11,521 bases of DNA from CALCKU01 sp964607445. Lineage in GTDB: Bacteria > Pseudomonadota > Alphaproteobacteria > Caulobacterales > Maricaulaceae. The notes under the pieces were generated by a model that did no database searches, was not told where the DNA came from, and saw only the letters and a program-made list of their open reading frames with translations. Made by a program: the position numbers and the translations under genes. The stretch spans positions 1 to 11,521 of the forward strand of contig CAZSKN010000053.1 in assembly GCA_964607445.1 (NCBI GenBank). The letters are read 5' to 3'. Below, piece after piece: positions 1 through 5,238 of this stretch (the first letter of the stretch is position 1; each line of letters begins with the position of its first letter).

Positions 1-1000
1 AACCGTATTCACTCATAAAGCGGGCTTTAATGGCGTCGGGCAGTTCCGGCAGATCGGCTTTGACCTTATCGACAAAACTCTGCTCGAGCTTTAGCGGCAG
101 CAAATCAGGGTCGGGGAAATAGCGGTAATCATGTGCGTCCTCTTTGGAGCGCATCGTACGTGTCTCCCCCTTCACACTATCAAAGAGCCGCGTTTCTTGA
201 TCAATCGTCCCGCCTCCTTCGATGATTTCAATATGGCGGCGCGCCTCATAATTAATGGCTTGGCGGATAAAGCGCATGGAGTTGACGTTCTTGATCTCGC
301 AGCGCGTGCCCAGCTCTCCGCCTGGGCGACGCACAGAGACATTGACATCAGCGCGCAGATTGCCCTTTTCCATATCCCCGTCACATGTACCCAGAGCACG
401 TACAATCCCGCGCAGCTTTTCGACATAGGCAGAGGCCTCTTCGGGTGAGCGCATATCAGGCTTGGAAACGATTTCCATAAGCGCCACACCGCAACGGTTC
501 AAATCGACATAGGTTTCGTCGGGCGAGAGATCATGCACAGACTTGCCAGCATCTTGCTCCAAATGGAGCCGCTCAATCCCGACAGTGACAGGCTCGAGCG
601 TATTGCCGTCCGCATCTATAGGCAGGATTTCTATCTCGCCCTCACCCACAATGGGATGCTCGAACTGGCTGATCTGGTAGCCTTGTGGCAGATCAACATA
701 GAAATAATTCTTACGGTCAAAGCGCGAATAAAGATTGATCTGCGCGTTCAGGCCCAGCCCCGTGCGCACAGCCTGTTCAACGCAAAATTCATTGACCACA
801 GGCAGCATGCCCGGCATGCCGGCATCAACAAGACTGACTTGGCTATTGGGCGCGGAACCATATTCCGTCGAGGAACCAGAGAAGAGCTTAGAATTACTGG
901 CGACTTGGGCATGAACCTCAAGGCCAATAATGACCTCCCAATCCCCGCTCTCGCCTTTAATATAATCGCGAGGGTCACCGACCCTTTTAGCTGTAAACAT
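1..1000 (-). CDS. gatB: Asp/Glu-tRNA amidotransferase subunit B, 3' end cut by window edge
   Basis: GatB is the tRNA-binding/kinase subunit of GatCAB, which phosphorylates the side chain of Glu-tRNA(Gln) or Asp-tRNA(Asn) and amidates it with ammonia channelled from GatA. About 333 codons are present, without a stop. Visible family signatures in order are GLEVHAQ near residue 26, DLPQGYQISQ near 103, LNRCGVALMEIVSKPD near 165, GDMEKGNLRADVNVS near 205 and SKEDAHDYRYFPDPDLLPL near 285. The family is about 480-500 residues, so roughly the last third is outside the window. The start is ATG at 998-1000, preceded by GGAG with a 6-nt spacer (AGTAAA). That GGAG is the tail of REP copy A, not a native leader. 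The first 16 bases around the ATG recur exactly at 1666-1681, so this 5' end appears to have been rebuilt by insertion of the GIY-YIG cassette. Identification is very secure; the history is inference. Confidence 0.97.
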   Translation of the reverse strand, partial: MFTAKRVGDPRDYIKGESGDWEVIIGLEVHAQVASNSKLFSGSSTEYGSAPNSQVSLVDAGMPGMLPVVNEFCVEQAVRTGLGLNAQINLYSRFDRKNYFYVDLPQGYQISQFEHPIVGEGEIEILPIDADGNTLEPVTVGIERLHLEQDAGKSVHDLSPDETYVDLNRCGVALMEIVSKPDMRSPEEASAYVEKLRGIVRALGTCDGDMEKGNLRADVNVSVRRPGGELGTRCEIKNVNSMRFIRQAINYEARRHIEIIEGGGTIDQETRLFDSVKGETRTMRSKEDAHDYRYFPDPDLLPLKLEQSFVDKVKADLPELPDAIKARFMSEYG

Positions 1001-1002
1001 TT
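987..1002 (-). repeat. 16-bp direct repeat, inner copy (covers gatB start codon)
   Basis: Read on the minus strand, AAATGTTTACAGCTAA is identical to 1666-1681. It contains the gatB start codon and codons 2-4. The identity ends abruptly on both sides (t/c at 986/1665, t/a at 1003/1682). It looks like a target-site duplication or a copied junction flanking the GIY-YIG cassette. A chance 16-bp match 679 bp away, in the same orientation and register relative to an RBS, is very unlikely. Confidence 0.8.
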
Positions 1003-1006
1003 TACT

Positions 1007-1041
1007 CTCCGCTCACCCCACGCATTTACGTTGGGGTTTAA
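1007..1041 (-). repeat. REP-like hairpin copy A, supplies gatB Shine-Dalgarno
   Basis: The minus strand reads a stem CCCCAACG / CGTGGGG with a one-base bulge, followed by the tail TGAGCGGAG at 1007-1015. The tail is identical to that of copies B and C. The CTGGA head seen in B, C and E is missing (TTAAA instead). The GGAG at the end of the tail lies 6 nt before the gatB ATG and is the best available ribosome binding site. Confidence 0.7.
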
Positions 1042-1050
1042 TCTTAAAAA

Positions 1051-1083
1051 CTCCGCTCACCCCAAACTTGATTTGGGGTCCAG
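1051..1083 (-). repeat. REP-like hairpin copy B, encodes the nuclease C-terminus
   Basis: The layout on the minus strand is head CTGGA, a perfect 7-bp stem CCCCAAA/TTTGGGG around the loop TCAAG, and tail TGAGCGGAG. All 33 bases are the exact reverse complement of copy C (1511-1543), and the match stops at both ends. The copy encodes residues 118-125 of the GIY-YIG protein (LDPKSSLG) and its TGA stop at 1057-1059. Confidence 0.9.
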
Positions 1084-1434
1084 CCTATACTCCATTGCCT
1101 TATCATAAAGCTCAGGAAACATAATTTTATCAGGCAATGGCCAAACTGGCGCTTGAATAATATCAATCCAATGCGGATTTTCTTTTTCAATTAATTCCAA
1201 TTTCCATTGTCGTTTCCAAACCTTCATTTGCCGTTCTTTTTTAAACGCCGCATCTCTTGTTTCAAAACTCCCAAACCAGACAATGTGTTTTAAATTATAG
1301 CGCTTGGAAAACCCTTCAAAAACACCTTCTTTATGTTGCTCCATTCTTTGACCCAAATTATCCGTATGGCCAATATATAAAGTTCCGTTTCTTTTATTCG
1401 TTATGATGTAGACATAAAAACCTTTATTCCACAT
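1057..1434 (-). CDS. GIY-YIG family endonuclease, REP-flanked
   Basis: A single-domain GIY-YIG nuclease of 125 residues, predicted cytoplasmic and metal-dependent. The GIY strand is YVYII at 7-11, the YIG strand LYIGHT at 19-24, the catalytic Arg probably R30 in NLGQR, H34 follows, and the conserved acidic residue is probably E67 in FKKERQ. The YxGSF-like strand (VWFGSF) lies at 52-57. The stand-alone family usually ends soon after the NPHW motif (86-89); here about 35 further residues follow and the last eight are encoded by REP copy B, so the C-terminus is repeat-derived. The ATG at 1432-1434 has only a weak GAG upstream. The gene lies between REP copies B and D/C. The family is common in bacteria with no settled role; the flanking palindromes suggest, by inference, that it acts on REP hairpins. 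It is unlike the SLX1/UvrC multidomain relatives. Confidence 0.9.
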   Translation of the reverse strand: MWNKGFYVYIITNKRNGTLYIGHTDNLGQRMEQHKEGVFEGFSKRYNLKHIVWFGSFETRDAAFKKERQMKVWKRQWKLELIEKENPHWIDIIQAPVWPLPDKIMFPELYDKAMEYRLDPKSSLG

Positions 1435-1463
1435 TTTAACTCACATTAATCCTTGATTTTACC

Positions 1464-1495
1464 TTCCGTCCATCCCAGCGAAAGCTAGGAACCAA
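1464..1495 (-). repeat. REP-like hairpin copy D (diverged)
   Basis: The minus strand has a head TTGGT, left stem TCCTAGC, loop TTTC, right stem GCTGGGA and tail TGGACGGAA. All seven stem positions can pair in RNA if one U-G wobble is allowed, even though the sequence departs from copy E in head, stem and tail. It lies 29 bp upstream of the GIY-YIG start codon. Confidence 0.7.
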
Positions 1496-1510
1496 TTAGC
1501 CCCTTAAGCT

Positions 1511-1543
1511 CTGGACCCCAAATCAAGTTTGGGGTGAGCGGAG
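1511..1543 (+). repeat. REP-like hairpin copy C, exact inverted partner of B
   Basis: Head CTGGA, stem CCCCAAA/TTTGGGG, loop TCAAG and tail TGAGCGGAG on the plus strand. It is a perfect 33-bp inverted repeat with copy B at 1051-1083, placing the nuclease gene between two identical, oppositely oriented REPs. It is the only copy in the cluster oriented on the plus strand. Confidence 0.9.
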
Positions 1544-1598
1544 ATGATATTCAGATATACATAATTGAGAAAATTTCGAAATATAAATTACAAACTCT

Positions 1599-1679
1599 TT
1601 AATTAGTTAAAACACCGCCCATCCCAGCGAAAGCTGGGATCCAGTCTTTTTCATCTGGGACGCACTTAGCTGTAAACAT
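1599..1679 (-). pseudogene. Orphan 5' remnant of gatB fused to a REP (26 codons)
   Basis: ATG at 1677-1679 starts MFTAK exactly as gatB does. Residues 6-11 (CVPDEK) still line up loosely with gatB residues 6-11 (RVGDPR); the reading frame then enters REP copy E (DWIPAFAGM) and stops with TAA at 1599-1601. AAGGA lies 6 nt before the ATG, overlapping the end of the upstream lipoprotein gene, whose stop is 10 nt away. This is an ideal operon-internal start and probably the ancestral gatB start, cut off from the gene body by the cassette. It may still be translated as a 26-residue peptide. It is too short to prove by itself; the shared 16 bp and RBS placement are the evidence. Confidence 0.6.
1613..1644 (-). 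repeat. REP-like hairpin copy E (WIPAFAGM type)
   Basis: The minus strand has head CTGGA, stem TCCCAGC/GCTGGGA, loop TTTC and tail TGGGCGGTG. On the plus strand the loop is GAAA, a GNRA tetraloop closed by an 8-bp stem (1621-1640). It has the same architecture as copies B/C (5+7+loop+7+9) but three stem pairs are changed with compensation. Repeats of this sequence class are familiar as interspersed elements in alphaproteobacterial genomes and translate as WIPAFAGM. Confidence 0.85.
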
Positions 1680-1681
1680 TT
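1666..1681 (-). repeat. 16-bp direct repeat, outer copy
   Basis: Exact copy of 987-1002 in the same orientation, including an ATG. Here it is preceded on the minus strand by AAGGAATAT, a canonical ribosome binding site context, suggesting this end carries the original gatB leader. Confidence 0.8.
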
Positions 1682-1689
1682 ATATTCCT

Positions 1690-2289
1690 TTATTTTAACA
1701 AGGCTGGCGAACAAAGAGACTTAGCAAAATCCACCCATTTTTCATCGGGGTTATCAAAGCTGCGTATTTTTTTCAAATATGTGTGTTCTTTACCGTAAGA
1801 AAAGCCTAAAAATTCACCCGTATTTTTATCAGTATAAATATTACTATAATCACCATTCTTGGTAATCACCCTGAGCTTTCTAGACTCTCCCATAATATCA
1901 ACCGTTTCGTCACCTATATATTCATAGGTAAAGTCCGGGTTATACCCCTCCTGATGGAACGTAATGCGATTTACCTCACCGCGACGTAATTGAATTAATT
2001 TTAGTCTTGCTTCAGTCGATAATGGCAAATCACATTCGGAAGCATGCATGCCGCTATAAATGATATTAAAGTCTCGCTTCGAAAGGGCCGGATAACCATC
2101 GGCTAATATACCTGTATATGTAACTACATAGTCACCTTGAGAAATTAAAACCAGATCTGTCATGCCTGCTCCCCAGAAAAGTGCCTTTCCCGGAGTTTCA
2201 GTAGGTAAATGCCCTGATTTTATAGTATCCGAGCACGCAGAGGTAAATGTGATGCCACATGCGACCATCCATAAGCAAACCCGTTTCAC
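1690..2289 (-). CDS. Hypothetical putative lipoprotein in the gat operon
   Basis: Unrecognised protein of about 199 residues. The N-terminus MKRVCLWMVACGITFTSAC is a short basic region, a hydrophobic stretch and a plausible lipobox (FTSAC, cleavage before Cys19), so an envelope lipoprotein is likely; the Thr at -3 makes the lipobox weak and ordinary signal peptidase cleavage is possible. The mature part is polar and beta-rich by eye, without a recognised motif. I chose the GTG at 2287-2289, which overlaps the gatA TAG by one base (TAGTG) and gives a proper signal peptide; GTG codons at 2298 and 2301 would add three or four residues and are the alternative. The position in the operon implies co-transcription with gatC-gatA, but no functional link to tRNA amidation is visible. 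The TAA stop contributes to the downstream ribosome binding site. Confidence 0.75.
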   Translation of the reverse strand: MKRVCLWMVACGITFTSACSDTIKSGHLPTETPGKALFWGAGMTDLVLISQGDYVVTYTGILADGYPALSKRDFNIIYSGMHASECDLPLSTEARLKLIQLRRGEVNRITFHQEGYNPDFTYEYIGDETVDIMGESRKLRVITKNGDYSNIYTDKNTGEFLGFSYGKEHTYLKKIRSFDNPDEKWVDFAKSLCSPALLK

Positions 2290-3755
2290 TACCCCCACCA
2301 CTTCTCAGGCTTGGTGTTAAATCCAGCTGCGTCTTCAAGCGCGCTGGCGGCTTTGAAAACTGTCTCCTCGTCCAGCGCTTTGCCAATGAGTTGCAAACCA
2401 AGCGGGAGGCCGTCTTTGTCGAGGCCCGCAGGGACGCTAATCCCCGGCAGCCCCGCCAGATTTGTTGTCACTGTGAAAATATCATTTAGATACATTTGCA
2501 CGGGGTCTGTCACTTTGCGCCCAACAGCAAATGGTGCAGAAGGCGCTGTCGGTGTAAGGATAACATCACAGCTCGCCCACGCATTTTCAAAATCCTCGAC
2601 AATCCGTGTGCGGACTTTCTGGGCGCGCAGATAATAAGCATCATAATAACCCGCAGAGAGCACATATGTCCCGATCATGATACGGCGGCGAACTTCATCT
2701 CCAAAGCCTTCTGTACGGGTCCGGTCATAAGTATCGTTTAAGTCTTTACCGTCCACGCGCAGCCCGTAACGCATACCGTCATAACGCGCGAGATTAGAGG
2801 AAGCTTCCGCTGGCGCGACGACATAATAAGCAGGCAGCGCATATTTTGTGTGGGGCAAGGAGATAGGCACAATCTCGGCACCTGCCGCCTTCATCATCTC
2901 GCAGCCCTTATCCCAGAGCGATTGAATTTCGGCGGGCATACCGTCGATAGAATATTCTTTGGGAATACCAATACGCAGGCCTTTGACCGAACCACCGCAG
3001 CTTTGTGACCATTTCGGCACGTCCAGATTAAGGGATGTGCTGTCCTTGGCGTCATAACCCGCCATGCTTTCAAGCAAGATGGCGGCGTCTTTGACGGTCT
3101 TGGCAATCGGGCCTGCTTGGTCGAGCGAGGACGCAAAAGCTACCGTGCCCCATCGCGAGCAACGGCCATAGGTGGGCTTAATCCCGACCGTGCCCGTAAA
3201 ACTGGCGGGCTGTCTGATCGAGCCGCCCGTATCTGTCGCTGTTGCACCGAGACATAAATCTGCAGCCACTGCTGCCGCTGAGCCGCCGGATGAGCCGCCC
3301 GACACAAGGTCTTCACCTTTGCGCCACGGATTAATCACAGGGCCGTAAGCGGAAGTTTCATTAGAAGACCCCATGGCAAATTCGTCCAGATTGAGCTTGC
3401 CCAGCATGACCATGCCGTCAGCTTTCATATTAGCCGTCACAGTGCTTTCATATGTGGGTGTAAATTCGCCCAAAATCTTAGAGCCCGCGCAGGTTTTCAC
3501 ACCTTCGGTACAGAACAAGTCTTTGACGCCGATAGGTGCACCTTCAAGCAGGCCGACCTCGCCTTTTGCCCGCTTTATATCTGAAGCCTTAGCCTGCTCT
3601 AAGGCCAGCTCATGCGTGTCTGTGATAAAGGCGTTTAGCTTCCCTGCTGATTGGCAGGCTTCTATATGGGCTTGCGTAAGTTCGACGGAACTAAATTCGC
3701 CTTTTACCATACCGTCCAGCGCGGCTTCGAGTGTGAGTTTTGTAAGATCAGACAC
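2289..3755 (-). CDS. gatA: Asp/Glu-tRNA amidotransferase subunit A
   Basis: GatA is the glutaminase/amidase subunit of GatCAB, releasing ammonia from glutamine for transfer to the activated aminoacyl-tRNA. At 488 residues it is full length. The amidase-signature catalytic triad is intact: Lys78 in PIGVKDL, cis-Ser155 in the GGSSGGSAA loop and nucleophile Ser179 in DTGGSIRQP. Further family features are LGKLNLDEFAMGSS near 118-131 and the C-terminal TTNLAGLPGISVPAG. Translation starts at GTG (3753-3755), three bases after the gatC TAG, with GGAG 6 nt upstream of the gap, so it is translationally coupled to gatC. The stop overlaps the next gene's start. Essential in bacteria lacking GlnRS or AsnRS. 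Nothing unusual except the GTG start. Confidence 0.98.
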   Translation of the reverse strand: MSDLTKLTLEAALDGMVKGEFSSVELTQAHIEACQSAGKLNAFITDTHELALEQAKASDIKRAKGEVGLLEGAPIGVKDLFCTEGVKTCAGSKILGEFTPTYESTVTANMKADGMVMLGKLNLDEFAMGSSNETSAYGPVINPWRKGEDLVSGGSSGGSAAAVAADLCLGATATDTGGSIRQPASFTGTVGIKPTYGRCSRWGTVAFASSLDQAGPIAKTVKDAAILLESMAGYDAKDSTSLNLDVPKWSQSCGGSVKGLRIGIPKEYSIDGMPAEIQSLWDKGCEMMKAAGAEIVPISLPHTKYALPAYYVVAPAEASSNLARYDGMRYGLRVDGKDLNDTYDRTRTEGFGDEVRRRIMIGTYVLSAGYYDAYYLRAQKVRTRIVEDFENAWASCDVILTPTAPSAPFAVGRKVTDPVQMYLNDIFTVTTNLAGLPGISVPAGLDKDGLPLGLQLIGKALDEETVFKAASALEDAAGFNTKPEKWWG

Positions 3756-3758
3756 GGC

Positions 3759-4067
3759 CTACTCCACTGAGCGCGGGACAACAAAAAACCCGTCATCTTT
3801 TTTCGGCGCGTTTTGCAGCACATCATCGCGCATGGCGCCGTCTGAAACTTGGTCAGCCCGCATAGGCGCGGCCATATCAACCGCAGATGTCATAGGCTCC
3901 ACGCCTTCGACATCAACCTCGCTTAATTGTTCAATCCAGCGTAAAATACCGTTAAGATCATCAGCAAGGTTTTGCAGATTATCATCACGGACATGCAAGC
4001 GCGAAAGACGTGCGATTTTTTTGACGTCCAGCGCCGTAACGGCGGTTGGGTTTTCAGTGTCACTCAC
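3759..4067 (-). CDS. gatC: Asp/Glu-tRNA amidotransferase subunit C
   Basis: GatC is the small belt subunit that wraps the GatA-GatB interface and stabilises the complex. The body shows the usual pattern: DVKKIARLSRLHV near 13-26, LNGILRWIEQLSEVDVEGVEPM near 36-58, then the extended MRADQVSDG and a C-terminal FFVVPRSVE. I chose the GTG at 4065-4067 (102 residues) because GGAG lies 6 nt upstream and the family is about 95-105 residues. The ATG at 4077-4079 would add MEPH but has no Shine-Dalgarno and sits only 3 nt after a TATAAT box; an upstream start at 4124 reads through the promoter and is unlikely. gatC is the first gene of the gat operon. Confidence 0.93.
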   Translation of the reverse strand: MSDTENPTAVTALDVKKIARLSRLHVRDDNLQNLADDLNGILRWIEQLSEVDVEGVEPMTSAVDMAAPMRADQVSDGAMRDDVLQNAPKKDDGFFVVPRSVE

Positions 4068-4082
4068 ATGAGGCTCCATAGT

Positions 4083-4099
4083 ATTATATCCGCGCGGAT
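4083..4099 (-). promoter_or_regulatory. Probable gatC -10 box with overlapping palindrome
   Basis: The minus strand carries a perfect TATAAT at 4083-4088, 15 nt upstream of the GTG start. No good -35 hexamer is visible at 16-18 bp. A 12-bp perfect palindrome ATCCGCGCGGAT occupies 4088-4099 directly upstream and overlaps the box by one base, a plausible operator position. Transcription would begin near 4075-4079, leaving a very short leader. Confidence 0.5.
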
Positions 4100-4199
4100 T
4101 AGCAGGGCTAGAAGCTAGTCGCAAGCCCTTAAGACCAAAGAAAAATCAACTTAAAGTCTGTGGACACATAAAAATAATTCACTTAACTTGTAGTCTAGT

Positions 4200-4218
4200 T
4201 TATCGGGGCGAACGATAA
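4200..4218. promoter_or_regulatory. Inverted repeat between gatC and the small membrane gene
   Basis: TTATCG-7 nt-CGATAA, a 6-bp dyad in the divergent intergenic region 4080-4305. It is not followed by a T run in either direction, so an operator or binding site is more likely than a terminator. Apart from this and the gatC promoter I see nothing definite in this intergenic stretch. Confidence 0.3.
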
Positions 4219-4305
4219 CCAATGAAATAATGAACCAATAGCGAAATAGTAAGGTTGCTGCTCGACTTTTTATTGTTTTAGCCTCTCATAAATGGAGCGC
4301 TAAAA

Positions 4306-4515
4306 TTGGATAACTTAACTATAATAATACCCTTGCAAATACTTCTCGGCTTAATGGTTTTTTGCCGCTGGGGATATAGGGTATTTGTACGCGTTGATAT
4401 ATATCAGCGCCATCAGCGCCTGCCATCCAGAGGTCTTTACACCAGTTTGGCATTTGACGCGGTTTTAGGATCATTCTTAATTTTGACAGCCTTGCATTGG
4501 GCGAACTTTATCTAG
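4306..4515 (+). CDS. Small two-helix membrane protein, unknown function
   Basis: A 69-residue protein with two hydrophobic segments: about 3-19 (LTIIIPLQILLGLMVFC) and about 47-68 (SLAFDAVLGSFLILTALHWANF), separated by a basic loop (RWGYRVFVRVDIYQRHQRLPSR). A two-pass inner-membrane protein is likely, with the basic loop inside by the positive-inside rule. The start is TTG at 4306 with GGAG 8 nt upstream; the nearby ATG at 4292 runs into TAA after three codons, and the in-frame ATG at 4354 would delete most of helix 1. No family recognised. It precedes two acyltransferase genes on the same strand by about 93 bp, so it may belong with them, but the link is only positional. Confidence 0.6.
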   Translation: MDNLTIIIPLQILLGLMVFCRWGYRVFVRVDIYQRHQRLPSRGLYTSLAFDAVLGSFLILTALHWANFI

Positions 4516-4608
4516 CCCTTTACCGGAGCTGCATTTTTTATCCCAATAAGTCTATAGATGATTGCCACACGCCTGAGGACGTAATAGTTCTAACCCAAAG
4601 GTTTAGCT

Positions 4609-5202
4609 ATGAAAAAATCATATAGTAGGCAGGCTTCAGAGTTTTCACCCAAAACGGGGAATGCTTTTACACGAGCGCTCGCAGGCGGGGTGTTAAAGTC
4701 TATGGGGTGGAAAGTTACGGGACAACTGCCCAATGTGAAAAAATGCATTTTCATTGGTGCCCCCCATACCTCAAATTGGGATTTGTTAATCGCTCTGGCC
4801 TCCATGCAATATGTCGGATTGAAATGCTCTTGGATGATGAAGAAAGAGGCTTTCTTCTGGCCACTCGGCGGTTTGTTTAAAAAACTGGGCGGTATTCCGA
4901 TTGAGCGTAGAAAGAAAACCGATATTACCCAGCAAATTACGGAGTGGTTTGCCAGTAATGATAATGTTTGGCTTGGGATCACACCTGAAGGAACGCGCTC
5001 CAAGGTAGACAGTTTCAAAAAAGGCTATTTGCGTATGGCCTATGCGGCAGGTGTGCCTGTCTTGCTGATTGCGATTAACGCCAAGACGAAAGAAGTTGTC
5101 ATAGACAAGTTATGGGAGCTGACATTTGATACGGATTTGGATAATCGAAAAATCAAAGCCTATTATGATAAAAATTATGTAGGCATACGCCCAAATTCAT
5201 AA
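4609..5202 (+). CDS. PlsC-like lysophospholipid acyltransferase, copy 1
   Basis: Predicted membrane-associated glycerolipid acyltransferase of the PlsC superfamily, 197 residues. The catalytic HX4D box is HTSNWD with His53 and Asp58; the second box is GGIPIERR near 94-101; the phosphate-binding box is PEGTRS at 126-131; the block VP near 149-150 corresponds to the fourth motif. It would transfer an acyl chain from acyl-ACP or acyl-CoA to a lysophospholipid or similar acceptor, which cannot be named from sequence. It is shorter than typical PlsC (about 240) and lacks an obvious N-terminal transmembrane helix. The ATG at 4609 follows AAAGG with a 7-nt spacer. It shares roughly half of its residues by eye with the next gene, so the two arose by tandem duplication. 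Confidence 0.88.
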   Translation: MKKSYSRQASEFSPKTGNAFTRALAGGVLKSMGWKVTGQLPNVKKCIFIGAPHTSNWDLLIALASMQYVGLKCSWMMKKEAFFWPLGGLFKKLGGIPIERRKKTDITQQITEWFASNDNVWLGITPEGTRSKVDSFKKGYLRMAYAAGVPVLLIAINAKTKEVVIDKLWELTFDTDLDNRKIKAYYDKNYVGIRPNS

Positions 5203-5238
5203 TAATAGAGCCTGAAATTAACGTAATTATTGGCCTTC

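Larger units (their letters stand above)
1003..1681 (-). mobile_element. REP/GIY-YIG cassette inserted at the gatB start
   Basis: This 679-bp unit (663 bp plus one direct-repeat copy) holds one GIY-YIG nuclease gene and five REP-like hairpins (A-E) and separates gatB from its operon. It is bounded by 16-bp direct repeats. The outer repeat lies 10 nt beyond the stop of the upstream gene with an AAGGA ribosome binding site, exactly where gatB would start in an uninterrupted operon. Removing one repeat and the intervening DNA restores a tight gatC-gatA-lipoprotein-gatB operon. No transposase is present and the termini are not a recognised IS, so the mechanism is unknown. The insertion reading is inference from the repeats and spacing. 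Confidence 0.65.

Noticed and set aside
533..1108. 191-codon open frame on the plus strand
   Set aside because: Antisense to gatB and running through REP copies A and B; no family features.
1613..1644. WIPAFAGM as a conserved protein motif
   Set aside because: It is simply the translation of REP copy E in one frame and carries no protein-family meaning.
987..1681. Repeat cluster as a CRISPR array
   Set aside because: Copies are few, variably oriented and irregularly spaced, with a gene inside, and no cas genes are present; REP-like elements fit better.
3373..4071. 232-codon open frame on the plus strand
   Set aside because: It lies antisense to gatA/gatC, which have clear family motifs; Ser-rich composition and no RBS mark it as a shadow.
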